Assembly (NCBI RefSeq): GCF_004752005.1 | Contig: NZ_CP038493.1 | Span: 2,814,302-2,878,301 of the forward strand | Direction of reading: 5' to 3' | Origin: Thalassotalea sp. HSM 43 | GTDB taxonomy: Bacteria > Pseudomonadota > Gammaproteobacteria > Enterobacterales > Alteromonadaceae | Length of the DNA: 64,000 nucleotides | In this document: positions 10,556 through 19,855 of the stretch, piece after piece | Numbering within the stretch: position 1 is the first letter of the stretch | How the letters are laid out: each line of letters starts with the position of its first letter | The notes under the pieces: generated by a model | What the model saw: the letters and a program-made list of their open reading frames with translations, nothing else | Databases searched by the model: none | Told to the model about the DNA's origin: nothing | Made by a program: the position numbers and the translations under genes

Positions 10556-11017
10556 GTGTCAGACGATTCAGCGCCAGTTATTAACAAGGAAGTCAAAAAA
10601 GCCGCGTATAACTATTTGGCAAGGCGAGAACATTCATGTCATGAGCTTAGGCAAAAGCTCAAACAGAAAGATTTTGAATTGGATGATATTAACCTTGTTT
10701 TAGAAAAACTGATTGAACATGATATTCAAAGCGATCTTCGATATGCACAATGTGTTATCAGGCAACGCCTTGCAAAAGGCTACGGTCGTACCTATATCAG
10801 TAACGAATTAAAACAAAAAGGGCTTGCTTCAGATATCTCAAGTCAGGCCTTTGCCAGCGAACCAGTAGACTGGTTTGAATTGGCACAACAGGTTTATCAT
10901 AAGCGTTTTGGCGATGTGCCAATTCGTGATCAAAAAGATAAAGCCAAACGAGTAAGATTTTTGCAATATCGTGGTTTTGATTTCGAACAAATCAGTGCCG
11001 CGATGACACTAGACTAA
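10556..11017 (+). CDS. recX: Regulatory protein RecX
   Basis: RecX binds RecA filaments and limits recombination and SOS signalling. The 153-residue protein has the three-helix repeats of the family, with the signature [18 protein letters not shown] at the N-terminus and later [12 protein letters not shown]. Translation starts at GTG (10556) behind ACAGGA. The next gene, alaS, follows after 8 bases, so the two are co-transcribed. In most gammaproteobacteria recA lies directly upstream; here that place is taken by a divergent protease gene with 226 bases between, so recX has its own promoter. Confidence 0.93.
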   Translation: MSDDSAPVINKEVKKAAYNYLARREHSCHELRQKLKQKDFELDDINLVLEKLIEHDIQSDLRYAQCVIRQRLAKGYGRTYISNELKQKGLASDISSQAFASEPVDWFELAQQVYHKRFGDVPIRDQKDKAKRVRFLQYRGFDFEQISAAMTLD

Positions 11018-11025
11018 ATTGGACG

Positions 11026-13653
11026 ATGAAAATGATTAAATCCAGTGCCCAAATAAGACAGGCATTTTTAGACCATTTTGCTAAAGAGCAACACCAAGTA
11101 GTAGCAAGCAGCTCACTGGTGCCGGGTAATGACGCAACCTTGTTGTTTACCAACGCTGGAATGGTGCAATTTAAAGATGCCTTCCTGGGTGCGGAACAGC
11201 GCAGTTATACTCGCGCAACATCGTCGCAACGCTGTGTTCGCGCCGGCGGTAAACATAATGACCTTGAAAACGTCGGTTATACCGCTCGTCACCATACCTT
11301 TTTTGAAATGTTAGGTAACTTTAGTTTTGGTGACTATTTCAAACATGATGCGATTCGTTTTGCTTGGTCATTCTTAACGGAAACCTTGCAGTTGCCAGTG
11401 GATAAACTATTGGTCACCATTTATGACACCGATGACGAAGCGTTTGCTCTTTGGAACGAAGACATTGGCGTGCCAGCGGACAGGATCATTCGCATTGGTG
11501 ATAAGCAAGGTGGTAAGAAGTTTGAATCTGATAACTTCTGGTCGATGGGTGATACTGGCCCATGTGGTCCTTGTACTGAAATCTTCTATGATCACGGTGA
11601 ACATATCTGGGGTGGTCCTCCAGGTACACCTGAAGAAGACGGTGACCGTTTCATCGAAATCTGGAACTTGGTATTTATGCAGTTTAATCGCCATGCTGAT
11701 GGCACCATGGAACCACTGCCAAAGCCGTCAGTAGATACCGGCATGGGGCTTGAGCGTATTGCTGCCATTATGCAAGGCGTTCACTCCAACTATGAAATTG
11801 ATATTTTTCAAGGCTTGATTAAAGCCACCGCCGAGTTGCTAAATGTCGATGATTTAGATAACAAATCATTGCGCGTTATTGCCGATCACATTCGTTCATG
11901 TAGCTTTTTAATCGCTGATGGTGTGATGCCATCAAACGAAGGTCGCGGCTATGTATTGCGCCGTATTATTCGTCGTGCAATTCGTCATGGTCACATCATG
12001 GGGGCCAAAGATGTCTTCTTCTATAAGTTAGTTGCTGCTCTTATCGTGCAAATGGCTGACGCATACCCAGAGCTAATTCAGCAACGCAGTGTGTTGGAAA
12101 AAATCCTTAAGGTGGAAGAAGAGCAATTTCGCAGAACCCTTGACCGTGGTATGAATTTATTAAGCGATGTCATTGCCAACCTTAAAGGCAAAACCATTGA
12201 TGGCAAAGATGTCTTCAAACTTTACGACACCTATGGTTTCCCAGCGGATTTAACCGCCGATATCGCCCGCGAAAACAACATTGAAATCGACCAACCAGGT
12301 TTCGACAAAGAAATGCAGGCACAGCGCGAACGTGCGCAAAAAGCCAGTAACTTTGGTTCCGATTACAATGAGTCGTTAAAGTCAGATAAAACCTCACAGT
12401 TTGAGGGATACGACAAGCACCGTTATAACGCCACGATTGTTGAAGTGTTCAACAGTGATGGCGTAGTAAATACACTTAAAGCCGGTGAGAAAGGTGTCGT
12501 GGTTCTCGATAACACGCCGTTCTACGCAGAATCTGGTGGTCAGGTTGGCGATACGGGTACCATCACGACCGATGCTGGTGTATTTGTTGTTAGCGATACG
12601 CAAAAGTTAGGCAATGCCATTGCCCATCATGGTCAAGCGCAAGCGGATATTCAGCTCAATGCTGCTGCTGAAGCCGTCATTGACTCTGAGCGTCGCAGTA
12701 ACATCATCAAAAATCACTCAGCGACACATTTATTGCACTCAGCATTACGCACCGTATTGGGTGATCACGTGACGCAAAAAGGCTCTTTGGTTGATGATCA
12801 AAAATTACGTTTTGACTTCTCACATTTTGAAGGTGTAACCGCTAAAGAATTGCGTCAAGCCGAACGTATGGTTAATGAAGAGATTCGTAACAATCACCCG
12901 CAACACGCTGAAAATATGCATATCGATACCGCCAAAGAAAAGGGCGCGATGGCTTTATTTGGTGAAAAGTATGAAGATGAAGTGCGAGTTGTCACCTTAG
13001 GCGGCACCTCTACTGAGCTGTGTGGTGGTGTGCATGTTGAGCGTACCGGTGATATTGGTGTCTTTAAAATCGTATCTGAAGGTGGTATCGCCGCCGGTAT
13101 TCGTCGTATCGAAGCGGTAACCGCGGATGTGGCTCTTGATTTTATTGATGCTCAAGCTGACAAATTAGCCGCGATTGCTGGCATGGTTAAGTCAGATGCA
13201 GCGAACACCTTGACCAAGGTCGAGCAGGTTATTAGCAAATCAAAACAGCTGGAAAAAGACATCACCACCTTGAAGCAAAAACTAGCCGCCGCAGCAGGCT
13301 CTGATTTGCTCTCTCAAGCGATTGATATCAATGGTGTTAAAGCATTGATTGCCGATGTTGAAGGCAGTGATCCAAAAGCATTGCGAGATATGGTTGACGA
13401 TCTGAAAAATAAAATGGGATCCGGCGTTGTTATGTTGGCACTGGCCAATAACGGCAAAGTGAACCTTATTGCTGGTGTTACCAAAGATCTAATCGGCAAA
13501 GTAAAAGCCGGTGATTTAGTGAAAATGGTTGCCGAGCAAGTTGGTGGTAAAGGCGGTGGACGTCCTGATATGGCTCAAGCCGGCGGTAGTCAACCTGAGA
13601 ATATAGCGCCAGCGCTTGCCAGTGTTGAGTCTTGGCTAGCAGACAAGTTGTAA
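11026..13653 (+). CDS. alaS: Alanyl-tRNA synthetase
   Basis: AlaS charges tRNA-Ala and clears mischarged Ser and Gly. The 875 residues match the usual length. The class II catalytic core begins IRQAFLDHF and includes the motif-2 region around [19 protein letters not shown]. The editing domain has the zinc ligands in HSATHLLHS and CGGVHV. The C-Ala tail contains the glycine-rich [15 protein letters not shown]. Two in-frame ATGs (11026 and 11032) are possible starts. It is the second gene of the recX-alaS-lysC run. Confidence 0.98.
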   Translation: MKMIKSSAQIRQAFLDHFAKEQHQVVASSSLVPGNDATLLFTNAGMVQFKDAFLGAEQRSYTRATSSQRCVRAGGKHNDLENVGYTARHHTFFEMLGNFSFGDYFKHDAIRFAWSFLTETLQLPVDKLLVTIYDTDDEAFALWNEDIGVPADRIIRIGDKQGGKKFESDNFWSMGDTGPCGPCTEIFYDHGEHIWGGPPGTPEEDGDRFIEIWNLVFMQFNRHADGTMEPLPKPSVDTGMGLERIAAIMQGVHSNYEIDIFQGLIKATAELLNVDDLDNKSLRVIADHIRSCSFLIADGVMPSNEGRGYVLRRIIRRAIRHGHIMGAKDVFFYKLVAALIVQMADAYPELIQQRSVLEKILKVEEEQFRRTLDRGMNLLSDVIANLKGKTIDGKDVFKLYDTYGFPADLTADIARENNIEIDQPGFDKEMQAQRERAQKASNFGSDYNESLKSDKTSQFEGYDKHRYNATIVEVFNSDGVVNTLKAGEKGVVVLDNTPFYAESGGQVGDTGTITTDAGVFVVSDTQKLGNAIAHHGQAQADIQLNAAAEAVIDSERRSNIIKNHSATHLLHSALRTVLGDHVTQKGSLVDDQKLRFDFSHFEGVTAKELRQAERMVNEEIRNNHPQHAENMHIDTAKEKGAMALFGEKYEDEVRVVTLGGTSTELCGGVHVERTGDIGVFKIVSEGGIAAGIRRIEAVTADVALDFIDAQADKLAAIAGMVKSDAANTLTKVEQVISKSKQLEKDITTLKQKLAAAAGSDLLSQAIDINGVKALIADVEGSDPKALRDMVDDLKNKMGSGVVMLALANNGKVNLIAGVTKDLIGKVKAGDLVKMVAEQVGGKGGGRPDMAQAGGSQPENIAPALASVESWLADKL

Positions 13654-13669
13654 TGGACGTAACTGCTTA

Positions 13670-14887
13670 ATGGCAATCGTTGTACAAAAATATGGGGGAA
13701 CCTCTGTAGGTTCCCCTTCTCGTATAGAGAAAGTGGCAGAGCAAATCATTGCCACGAAAAATCAAGGGCACTCTGTGGTCGTGGTCGTTTCTGCCATGGC
13801 TGGAGATACCAACCGCCTAGTTGATTTAGCGTCTCAAGTCGACCAAAACCCATCTCCTCGAGAATTAGACATGTTACTTGCCGCAGGTGAGCAAGTGTCT
13901 ATTTCGCTGCTGTCGATGGCGCTTATTAAGCGAGGTTATTCAGCAATCTCGTTGCTAGCACATCAGGCGGGGATTCATACCAATAACCGATTCAATAAAG
14001 CGCGCATTAAAGACATCGATACTAGGCGCATGTTAATCGAACTTCAGCAAGGCCATGTGGTGGTCGTCGCTGGTTTTCAAGGCATGGACAGTGAAGGCAA
14101 TGTCACCACGTTAGGTCGCGGCGGTTCAGATACAACGGCGGTAGCAATTGCCAGTGCATTACGTGCTAAAGAGTGCCAAATATTTACCGATGTTGATGGC
14201 GTCTACACCACAGATCCTCGAATTGAAGCCAGCGCGAAAAAACTCGACCATGTTAGTTTTGAAGAGATGCTGGAAATGGCCAGTTGTGGTGCAAAAGTAC
14301 TACAACCTCGAGCGGTAGAATTTGCCGGACAAAATAAAATGCCGTTGCGGGTGCTGTCGAGTTTTACCGATGGCGATAGCGATGGTACGCAGATTTGTTA
14401 TGAGCCAGAAGTTGATCGTCAACATCCGGTCACAGCGATTGCATGTCAAGACGATGAAATACTGTTCTCGGTTAAATCAATGCTGCCACTTAGTGAGCTC
14501 AGAACACGTTTGTTCGCCGAGTTGGCCGAAGCTGATGTCGAAATTGATATGATTTCTCATCAAGCTAATGCGCAATCAAAGGATCTTAATTTCACTATCG
14601 CACGTAAGGACTTGGTAGCCGCAGAGGATATCTGTAAAGAATTCGTCAGCGTGAAACTTATTAGTGCTTACCACTGTCTTAAACAATTGAGCAAGGTATC
14701 TGTGATAGGTAACGGTATGCGTTCTCATTGTGGCGTAGCGGCAGGTGTGTTCGCGACTTTGCAGCAACAGGCCATCGATGTGTTTTTAGTCTCTACCGCA
14801 GAAATAAAATTGTCGGTACTGATGAAACAAGGCGATGCGCCGCTTGCGATTAGCTCATTAACTAAAAAGTTTAATTTAAATGACTAG
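13670..14887 (+). CDS. lysC: Aspartate kinase
   Basis: This enzyme phosphorylates aspartate, the entry to lysine, threonine and methionine synthesis. The 405-residue protein starts MAIVVQKYGGTSVGS, the conserved kinase N-terminus, and has the FTDVDGVYTTDPR segment of the amino-acid kinase fold. The C-terminal ~140 residues form two ACT domains, so feedback control by lysine and/or threonine is likely. It is the monofunctional type, not fused to homoserine dehydrogenase. It follows alaS by 16 bases and precedes csrA, an arrangement conserved across Alteromonadales and Vibrionales. Confidence 0.95.
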   Translation: MAIVVQKYGGTSVGSPSRIEKVAEQIIATKNQGHSVVVVVSAMAGDTNRLVDLASQVDQNPSPRELDMLLAAGEQVSISLLSMALIKRGYSAISLLAHQAGIHTNNRFNKARIKDIDTRRMLIELQQGHVVVVAGFQGMDSEGNVTTLGRGGSDTTAVAIASALRAKECQIFTDVDGVYTTDPRIEASAKKLDHVSFEEMLEMASCGAKVLQPRAVEFAGQNKMPLRVLSSFTDGDSDGTQICYEPEVDRQHPVTAIACQDDEILFSVKSMLPLSELRTRLFAELAEADVEIDMISHQANAQSKDLNFTIARKDLVAAEDICKEFVSVKLISAYHCLKQLSKVSVIGNGMRSHCGVAAGVFATLQQQAIDVFLVSTAEIKLSVLMKQGDAPLAISSLTKKFNLND

Positions 14888-15022
14888 TTTTATTAGGCTT
14901 TTAGGATATTTTTGCTAAATTTACTCTTAGTGGTAGGGAAAATAAATCAGTGCTGTTCATCGGCTACTGATTCTTGTTAATATACCGCTTGATTTCTGAC
15001 AAAATGAAAAGGGAGCAGTAGG

Positions 15023-15217
15023 ATGCTTATTTTAACACGTAGAGTTGGTGAAACTCTTATGGTAGGTGATGATGTAACTGTCACCGTTCTAGGGGTCAAA
15101 GGGAACCAAGTTCGCATTGGTGTCAATGCGCCGAAAGAAGTTTCTGTACATCGTGAGGAAATCTACATGAGAATCCAAGCCGAAAAGGGCGATCCGGATT
15201 CTGTAGGTAACCAATAA
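15023..15217 (+). CDS. csrA: Carbon storage regulator CsrA
   Basis: CsrA is a dimeric RNA-binding protein that blocks or stabilises mRNAs carrying GGA motifs. The 64-residue sequence [17 protein letters not shown] is essentially canonical, and the RNA-contact residues Leu4 and the VHREEIY segment with Arg44 are intact. A GGGAGCAGTAGG ribosome site precedes the ATG; its GGA-like content could allow autoregulation. The 135-base gap after lysC suggests its own promoter. Confidence 0.97.
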   Translation: MLILTRRVGETLMVGDDVTVTVLGVKGNQVRIGVNAPKEVSVHREEIYMRIQAEKGDPDSVGNQ

Positions 15218-15347
15218 TCTTTCTCAATAGCAAAGGGCGTCACGTTACATTACGTTAATGCGTTGTAACCCTTTCATGCATTTGGGCTCGAAAAATATGC
15301 TGTCTGTTTGAAATATCAGCAATCAGTAAAAAAGACGAAAAAATCCG

Positions 15348-15375
15348 TTGACATATTTTTCCAATCCATTAATAT
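15348..15375 (+). promoter_or_regulatory. Promoter of the tRNA cluster
   Basis: TTGACA at 15348-15353 and TAATAT at 15370-15375 are separated by 16 bases. The bases after the -10 (GCACGCC) form a GC-rich discriminator, the usual mark of stringently controlled stable RNA promoters. The tRNA-Ser gene starts 16 bases beyond the -10. Confidence 0.82.
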
Positions 15376-15390
15376 GCACGCCATCGAAAC

Positions 15391-15483
15391 GGTGAGGTGG
15401 CCGAGAGGCTGAAGGCGCTCCCCTGCTAAGGGAGTATACAGTTTGTAGCTGTATCGAGGGTTCGAATCCCTCCCTCACCGCCA
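15391..15483 (+). tRNA. tRNA-Ser (anticodon GCU)
   Basis: The acceptor arms GGTGAGG and CCTCACC pair fully, followed by discriminator G and an encoded CCA. The anticodon loop CTGCTAA gives GCU (15425-15427), reading AGC and AGU. The long variable arm (TACAGTTTGTAGCTGTA) and the T-arm GGTTCGAATCC are typical of tRNA-Ser. Confidence 0.97.
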
Positions 15484-15499
15484 TTCGATACTAGATTGC

Positions 15500-15576
15500 G
15501 GACACGTAGCTCAGCTGGATAGAGTACCTGGCTACGAACCAGGCGGTCGCAGGTTCGACTCCTGCCGTGTCCGCCA
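15500..15576 (+). tRNA. tRNA-Arg (anticodon ACG), copy 1
   Basis: The acceptor arms GGACACG and CGTGTCC pair fully, with discriminator G and encoded CCA. The anticodon ACG is at 15534-15536 and would be edited to ICG by TadA to read CGU, CGC and CGA. The 77-base gene is identical to two more copies downstream. Confidence 0.97.
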
Positions 15577-15649
15577 CTTTTCTCAGAGTGGATAAATAAT
15601 TGAGGGACTTTAAAGCTGGTTATCCAGGTGTTACCTGGCGCTAATATAA

Positions 15650-15689
15650 GAGCCCAGACGGTTGCAGTTTGACTCAACCAAGTCCGCCA
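15650..15689 (+). pseudogene. Decayed 3' half of a tRNA-Arg gene
   Basis: The segment keeps the variable/T-arm pattern of the neighbouring tRNA-Arg genes with many changes (GGTTGCAGTTTGACTC against GGTCGCAGGTTCGACTC) and ends in GTCCGCCA followed by the same CTTTTCTC flank as copy 1. The acceptor and anticodon stems no longer form, so it is a dead member of the tandem array. Confidence 0.7.
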
Positions 15690-15747
15690 CTTTTCTCAAA
15701 GTGGTTAAATAAATGAGAGTGAGGTATCACTTAAATCTACCGACCGC

Positions 15748-15824
15748 GGACACGTAGCTCAGCTGGATAGAGTACCTGGCTACGAACCAGGCGGTCGCAG
15801 GTTCGACTCCTGCCGTGTCCGCCA
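15748..15824 (+). tRNA. tRNA-Arg (anticodon ACG), copy 2
   Basis: The sequence is identical over 77 bases to the copy at 15500. It is preceded by a flank (GTGAGGTATCACTTAAA) shared with copy 3, showing that copies 2 and 3 arose by a tandem duplication of about 179 bases. Confidence 0.97.
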
Positions 15825-15834
15825 CTATTACGAG

Positions 15835-15862
15835 AAACCGACTTTGTATAAGTCGGTTTTTT
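15835..15862 (+). terminator. Terminator after tRNA-Arg copy 2
   Basis: The arms AAACCGACTT and AAGTCGGTTT surround the loop TGTAT and are followed by a T-run. It could partly end transcription before the third tRNA-Arg. Confidence 0.75.
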
Positions 15863-15926
15863 ATTCGCTAATCAAAAGCGAACCATAAATTTTTGAAGTG
15901 AGGTATCACTTAAAACTACCGACCGC

Positions 15927-16003
15927 GGACACGTAGCTCAGCTGGATAGAGTACCTGGCTACGAACCAGGCGGTCGCAGGTTCGACTCCTGCCGTGTCCG
16001 CCA
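15927..16003 (+). tRNA. tRNA-Arg (anticodon ACG), copy 3
   Basis: This is the third identical 77-base copy. Downstream of its CCA end begins a 209-210 base repeat in which the tRNA body has been lost. A terminator hairpin (AAAACCGACC, loop TTAT, GGTCGGTTTT) follows at 16013-16038. Confidence 0.97.
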
Positions 16004-16495
16004 CTATTTGCGAAAACCGACCTTATGGTCGGTTTTTTGCTTTCTACAGTTTAAACCTCACAAGAATAAGGATATATGCGCCGTCATTGCGGCGCATGCC
16101 GCAACCTCGTGAAGTTCGTCGTTACTGGTTTATAGGCTCGCTTTGGGGCTAAGAGATCCCGGGTCAAGCCCGGGATGACAGGTCGCAGATTCGACTCCTG
16201 AAGTAATCGCCACTATTTGCGAAAAACCGACCCTATGGTCGGTTTTTTGCTTTCTGCACTTAAAACCTAACAAGAATAAGGATATATGCGCCGTCATTGC
16301 GGCGCATGCCGCAACCTCGTGAAGTTCGTCGTTACTGGTTTATAGGCTCCCGTTGGGGCTAAGAGGTCCCGGGTCAAGCCCGGGATGACAGGTCGCAGGT
16401 TCGACTCATGAAGTAATCGCCACTATTTGCGAAAAACCGACCTTATGGTCGGTTTTTTGCTTTCTACAGTTTATAGCGCACAAAAATAAGAATAT
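16002..16495 (+). repeat. Tandem 209/210-bp repeat combining terminators, a palindromic element and tRNA-Arg 3' scraps
   Basis: Units span 16002-16210 and 16211-16420, with a partial third unit to about 16495. Each unit begins with the tRNA 3' flank and a T-tailed hairpin (ACCGACCTTATGGTCGGT or a one-base variant). A palindromic element follows, with stems ATGCGCCG/CGGCGCAT and ATCCCGGG/CCCGGGAT. The unit ends with a T-arm remnant such as GGTCGCAGGTTCGACTC and CGCCA. No protein-coding frame is evident. The hairpins at 16013, 16222 and 16432 are plausible terminators for the tRNA operon. Confidence 0.85.
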
Positions 16496-16541
16496 GTTCG
16501 CGGTGGTTGATTTTAAGTCTCACGCTTTTATAGTCCTTCAT

Positions 16542-16590
16542 ACCTAGCACCTAGCACCTAGCACCTAGCACCTAGCACCTAGCACCTAGC
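16542..16590. repeat. Seven exact copies of a 7-bp unit (ACCTAGC)
   Basis: A 49-base run consists of ACCTAGC repeated seven times without error. It lies between the tRNA repeats and the sulfatase terminator and does not overlap a gene. Such arrays vary in copy number by slippage and may serve for strain typing. Confidence 0.95.
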
Positions 16591-16600
16591 CGATCTAAGA

Positions 16601-16630
16601 CAAAAAAGCCCGATACAAATCGGGCTTTTT
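16601..16630. terminator. Terminator of the sulfatase gene
   Basis: The arms AAAAAGCCCGAT and ATCGGGCTTTTT with loop ACAA lie 22 bases past the stop of the leftward sulfatase gene. It is symmetrical and can also stop read-through from the tRNA side. Confidence 0.88.
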
Positions 16631-16651
16631 ATCTTTACTTAATGCCAGTAG

Positions 16652-18202
16652 CTATTTACTACCACCACCTTTTTGCAGTTTCTCCATAACTTGATCCAAG
16701 CTAAAGCTCGCTGCTTTTTGCGATGGCGGGTATTCCTTAAAGGTTTCTAGGAATTGACCAACATAGGTCTGTGCTGGAACCAAAACATATACGCGGTCTA
16801 TCAGCCAATCATAATAGGTGTTAGATGTTTTTTGCGCGCGTTCAAATGGGTCTCGGCGCAAATTAAAAATCAACGGTACACGCAATGGCGTAAATGGATT
16901 CGCCCAAATTTCGAGGGTCTCCTCTACGCGTTGCTCCATAAAGATGATTTTCCATTGTTGATAGCGTAGTGCGGTTAAATCACCGTCGTCTGAGAAGTAG
17001 AATATTTCATTACGTCCCGACTTATCACTTTTACCAGTAAGTAAATCCGTTAAGTTGTAGCCATCTAAATGGTTTTTGTAGGTACGACCTATGGCTTTGT
17101 AACCATCTAATAGGTCTTCCTTCACCTCGTCATTGCCGGCAACAGCGGCGAAGGTAGGCAACCAATCCATATGATGTACAATCTCATTGGTAATCGAACC
17201 AGGTTTGATTTTGCCAGGCCAGCGAATCACTGCTGGTACACGCCAGCCACCTTCCCAGTTAGTGTTCTTCTCGCCTCTAAATGGCGTCATAGCCGCATCT
17301 GGCCATGTGTTCATATGCGGACCATTATCGGTAGAGTAAAAGACGATGGTATTGTCTGCGATACCCAAATCATCAAGCTTCTTCAAAAACATACCAATAT
17401 GCATATCATGTTCAATCATACCAACGGTATATTCATCATATTCTGCATATTTAGGGTCGTTCATTAGCTCGTCTTTGACATGGGTACGAAAATGCATACG
17501 CGTACCGCTCCACCATACAAAAAATGGCTTGTCGGCTTTATGAGCTTTGTCGATAAACTTTAACGCTGCAGCAACGGTTTCATCGTCAACAACTTCCATA
17601 CGTTTTTTCGTCAATGGGCCAGTATCTTCGATTTTGCCATCGGCACTAGACTTGATTACGCCACGAGGACCGAACTTCTTGCGAAATTCAGGATTTTTTG
17701 GGTAATCTCTATTCTCTGGTTCTTCTTCCGCATTTAAGTGATACAGGTTACCAAAAAATTCATCAAAGCCGTGATTGGTTGGTAAGTGCTTATCTTGGTC
17801 ACCCAAGTGGTTTTTACCAAACTGACCGGTCATATAACCTTGCTCTTTTAATACCGCAGCAATGGTTATGTCTTTTTCTGACATGCCAAGTTCAGCGCCT
17901 GGCAGGCCAACTTTAGACAAGCCGGTACGAAATACGGACATACCAGTAATAAATGATGAACGGCCTGCGGTACAAGACTGTTCACCGTAGTAATCAGTAA
18001 AGCGCATACCTTCATTTGCGATGCGATCGATATTCGGGGTTTGATACCCCATCATACCGTTCGAATAAGCACTTATGTTCCAAATGCCGACGTCATCACC
18101 CCAAACAACCAAAATGTTCGGTTTGTCAGCGGCAAAGCTGAGCGATGTAAAAAAGGTGGAAAATGTTATTACTATTGATGCAATAAACTTGTGTTTAAGC
18201 AT
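16652..18202 (-). CDS. Secreted arylsulfatase-type sulfatase
   Basis: The enzyme is predicted to remove sulfate esters from an extracellular or periplasmic substrate. The 516-residue protein has a signal peptide ending near SLSFAA. The sulfatase signature is CTAGR, where Cys77 would be converted to formylglycine. Metal-binding Asp36 and Asp37 (WGDDVG) and later STDNGPH complete the active site. Maturation needs a formylglycine-generating enzyme or an anSME, neither of which is in the window. The substrate is unknown; arylsulfatases of this type in marine bacteria often act on sulfated polysaccharides or aromatic sulfates. It is followed, in the leftward direction, by its own terminator. Confidence 0.92.
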   Translation of the reverse strand: MLKHKFIASIVITFSTFFTSLSFAADKPNILVVWGDDVGIWNISAYSNGMMGYQTPNIDRIANEGMRFTDYYGEQSCTAGRSSFITGMSVFRTGLSKVGLPGAELGMSEKDITIAAVLKEQGYMTGQFGKNHLGDQDKHLPTNHGFDEFFGNLYHLNAEEEPENRDYPKNPEFRKKFGPRGVIKSSADGKIEDTGPLTKKRMEVVDDETVAAALKFIDKAHKADKPFFVWWSGTRMHFRTHVKDELMNDPKYAEYDEYTVGMIEHDMHIGMFLKKLDDLGIADNTIVFYSTDNGPHMNTWPDAAMTPFRGEKNTNWEGGWRVPAVIRWPGKIKPGSITNEIVHHMDWLPTFAAVAGNDEVKEDLLDGYKAIGRTYKNHLDGYNLTDLLTGKSDKSGRNEIFYFSDDGDLTALRYQQWKIIFMEQRVEETLEIWANPFTPLRVPLIFNLRRDPFERAQKTSNTYYDWLIDRVYVLVPAQTYVGQFLETFKEYPPSQKAASFSLDQVMEKLQKGGGSK

Positions 18203-18352
18203 AGTTAACCCCTCTATTATTAAGATGCAGAGATGATTTTAGTCTAGCTCAAAACTTTATTATTACTAAAAATTAACCACATTATTTTGTTTGGGAAATC
18301 AAGGTAAGCTGTTGAAAACTGTATAAATTTCTGACACTTTTTGCGGGGAGGG

Positions 18353-18382
18353 AAGGTTGGCTTCGCTGCCGCCAACCTTTTT
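18353..18382. other. GC-rich stem-loop between amidohydrolase and sulfatase genes
   Basis: The arms AAGGTTGGC and GCCAACCTT enclose TTCGCTGCC. The T-run is on the plus-strand side, so it is a poor terminator for the leftward amidohydrolase gene that ends just to its right, although it may still slow read-through. Confidence 0.5.
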
Positions 18383-18400
18383 GTTAATTATTTTAATGAG

Positions 18401-19852
18401 TTAGAGCTCATCGCGATAAATTACACCATCCTTCATCACGATGTGAATGGTTGGGATTAAAGTGTATGCTGGATCTGCATCAAACCATTTATCGTTACCA
18501 CCAATAACACTTAAGTCTTTCAGTGGGTTACCGTCGACAAGAATAAGGTCAGCGGCAGCGCCTACTTCAACCACACCGAGTTTACCTGATGCAGCGTATG
18601 GGTTGCGTGGACCTGATAAAGCCATTAATTCGCCAGCGGTTGAGGTCATTTGCTTCAATACTTCGAAGTTATCGCCAAACGATTCACCGCGCCACCAGAT
18701 TTCGTAACGACGTGCACGCTCAGCATCAGCGAAAACCCCGACGTAATCCGATGCGAAGACAACTTTTACATCATTAGCGATGAGTTTTTTCCCATAGTCG
18801 CCAAACTGTTGTTGTAGTTTCGCCACTAATGGGATTTTGTCTGCAGGCATCAATGGGTTCTTCGCTAGGTCCGGCGATAGTCCCCACATTTGTGGTACCA
18901 CGTAGACACCTTCTTTAGAGATACGCTGCATGGTTTCTTCGTTCATGAAAAAGCCGTGTTCGAATGATTTCACGCCACAGTCCATTAGACGGTTCATTGC
19001 ACGGTCGTTGTATACGTGGGCACCTACATAGGTATTCCAATCTTTAACGGCTTCAACGATGGCACAGGTTTCTTCTTTGGAAAATTGCACCGTATCGATT
19101 GGGTCATACTTAGATGAACCGCCGCCACCTGCCATGATCTTAATTTGTGTCGCACCGTTGCGTAAATTAATTCGCGTTGCTTTTAGCGCTTCAGCTTTAC
19201 CGTCAGCAACCGCACCGATACCAAATTTTTCAAAGTTAGCTATATCGCCAGAGGTTGCAGGTGAAAAACCAACATCACCGCGATCGCGAAAATCACCGTG
19301 GCCAGAGGTTTGTGATACAAAAGCACCTGAAGGGAAGATCTTAGGACCGAGTAAATGACCAGAGTTGATGTTACGCATCAGTCCGAATGCTGGGCCACCC
19401 ATGTCACGTACTGTGGTGAAACCATCCATAAGAAAACGTTCAGCGACAATCGTCGCGCGATAAGACATATCGGTTAAGTCCATATCGCTTTCTATTTTAC
19501 CGTAACCATTATTAATCATTACATGCGCATGACCATCAATAAGGCCTGGCATTAAGGTTTTCCCTTGGCCATCGATGACTCTGTGGTCAGCATTTATGGC
19601 AATATCGTCATCACTGATTTTGGTAATCGTGGTACCTTCAACCAATACGTTAATGCCTTTGTAAAGCTTATTGTCAGTACCATTAAACACGTTAACGTTT
19701 TTAAATAAGGTGGTACCGGCTTCAATCTTAAAGTTTTGGTCGACCACCGGAGCACCGCCACCGGCAGCAAGGATATTTGCCGCATAGGTTAGGGCAGCAA
19801 GGCAAATGGCGCTAATAAACGCTGTTGTTCGAGGTTGATTTTTTATTTTCAT
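18401..19852 (-). CDS. Secreted metal-dependent amidohydrolase, copy A
   Basis: This member of the amidohydrolase superfamily resembles imidazolonepropionase-like and Xaa-Pro/aryldipeptidase enzymes. It has a signal peptide and about 483 residues. Metal ligands are visible as DGHAHVM (His-x-His), a probable carboxylated Lys in QIKIMAGGGG, His in GAHVYNDRA, His in SFEHGFF and Asp in FASDYVG. The second of two adjacent ATGs (19852) has better spacing to GGAAAG than the first (19855). A near-copy lies at 50295-51749. The substrate is unknown; dipeptides or N-acyl amino acids are plausible. Confidence 0.88.
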   Translation of the reverse strand: MKIKNQPRTTAFISAICLAALTYAANILAAGGGAPVVDQNFKIEAGTTLFKNVNVFNGTDNKLYKGINVLVEGTTITKISDDDIAINADHRVIDGQGKTLMPGLIDGHAHVMINNGYGKIESDMDLTDMSYRATIVAERFLMDGFTTVRDMGGPAFGLMRNINSGHLLGPKIFPSGAFVSQTSGHGDFRDRGDVGFSPATSGDIANFEKFGIGAVADGKAEALKATRINLRNGATQIKIMAGGGGSSKYDPIDTVQFSKEETCAIVEAVKDWNTYVGAHVYNDRAMNRLMDCGVKSFEHGFFMNEETMQRISKEGVYVVPQMWGLSPDLAKNPLMPADKIPLVAKLQQQFGDYGKKLIANDVKVVFASDYVGVFADAERARRYEIWWRGESFGDNFEVLKQMTSTAGELMALSGPRNPYAASGKLGVVEVGAAADLILVDGNPLKDLSVIGGNDKWFDADPAYTLIPTIHIVMKDGVIYRDEL

Positions 19853-19855
19853 CAT

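Noticed and set aside
16542-16590. Short regular repeats considered as a CRISPR array
   Set aside because: The 7-base units adjoin without spacers and there are no cas genes in the window.
18353-18382. Stem-loop considered as a terminator for the amidohydrolase gene
   Set aside because: The T-run is on the wrong strand for that gene, so it was kept only as an unassigned stem-loop.
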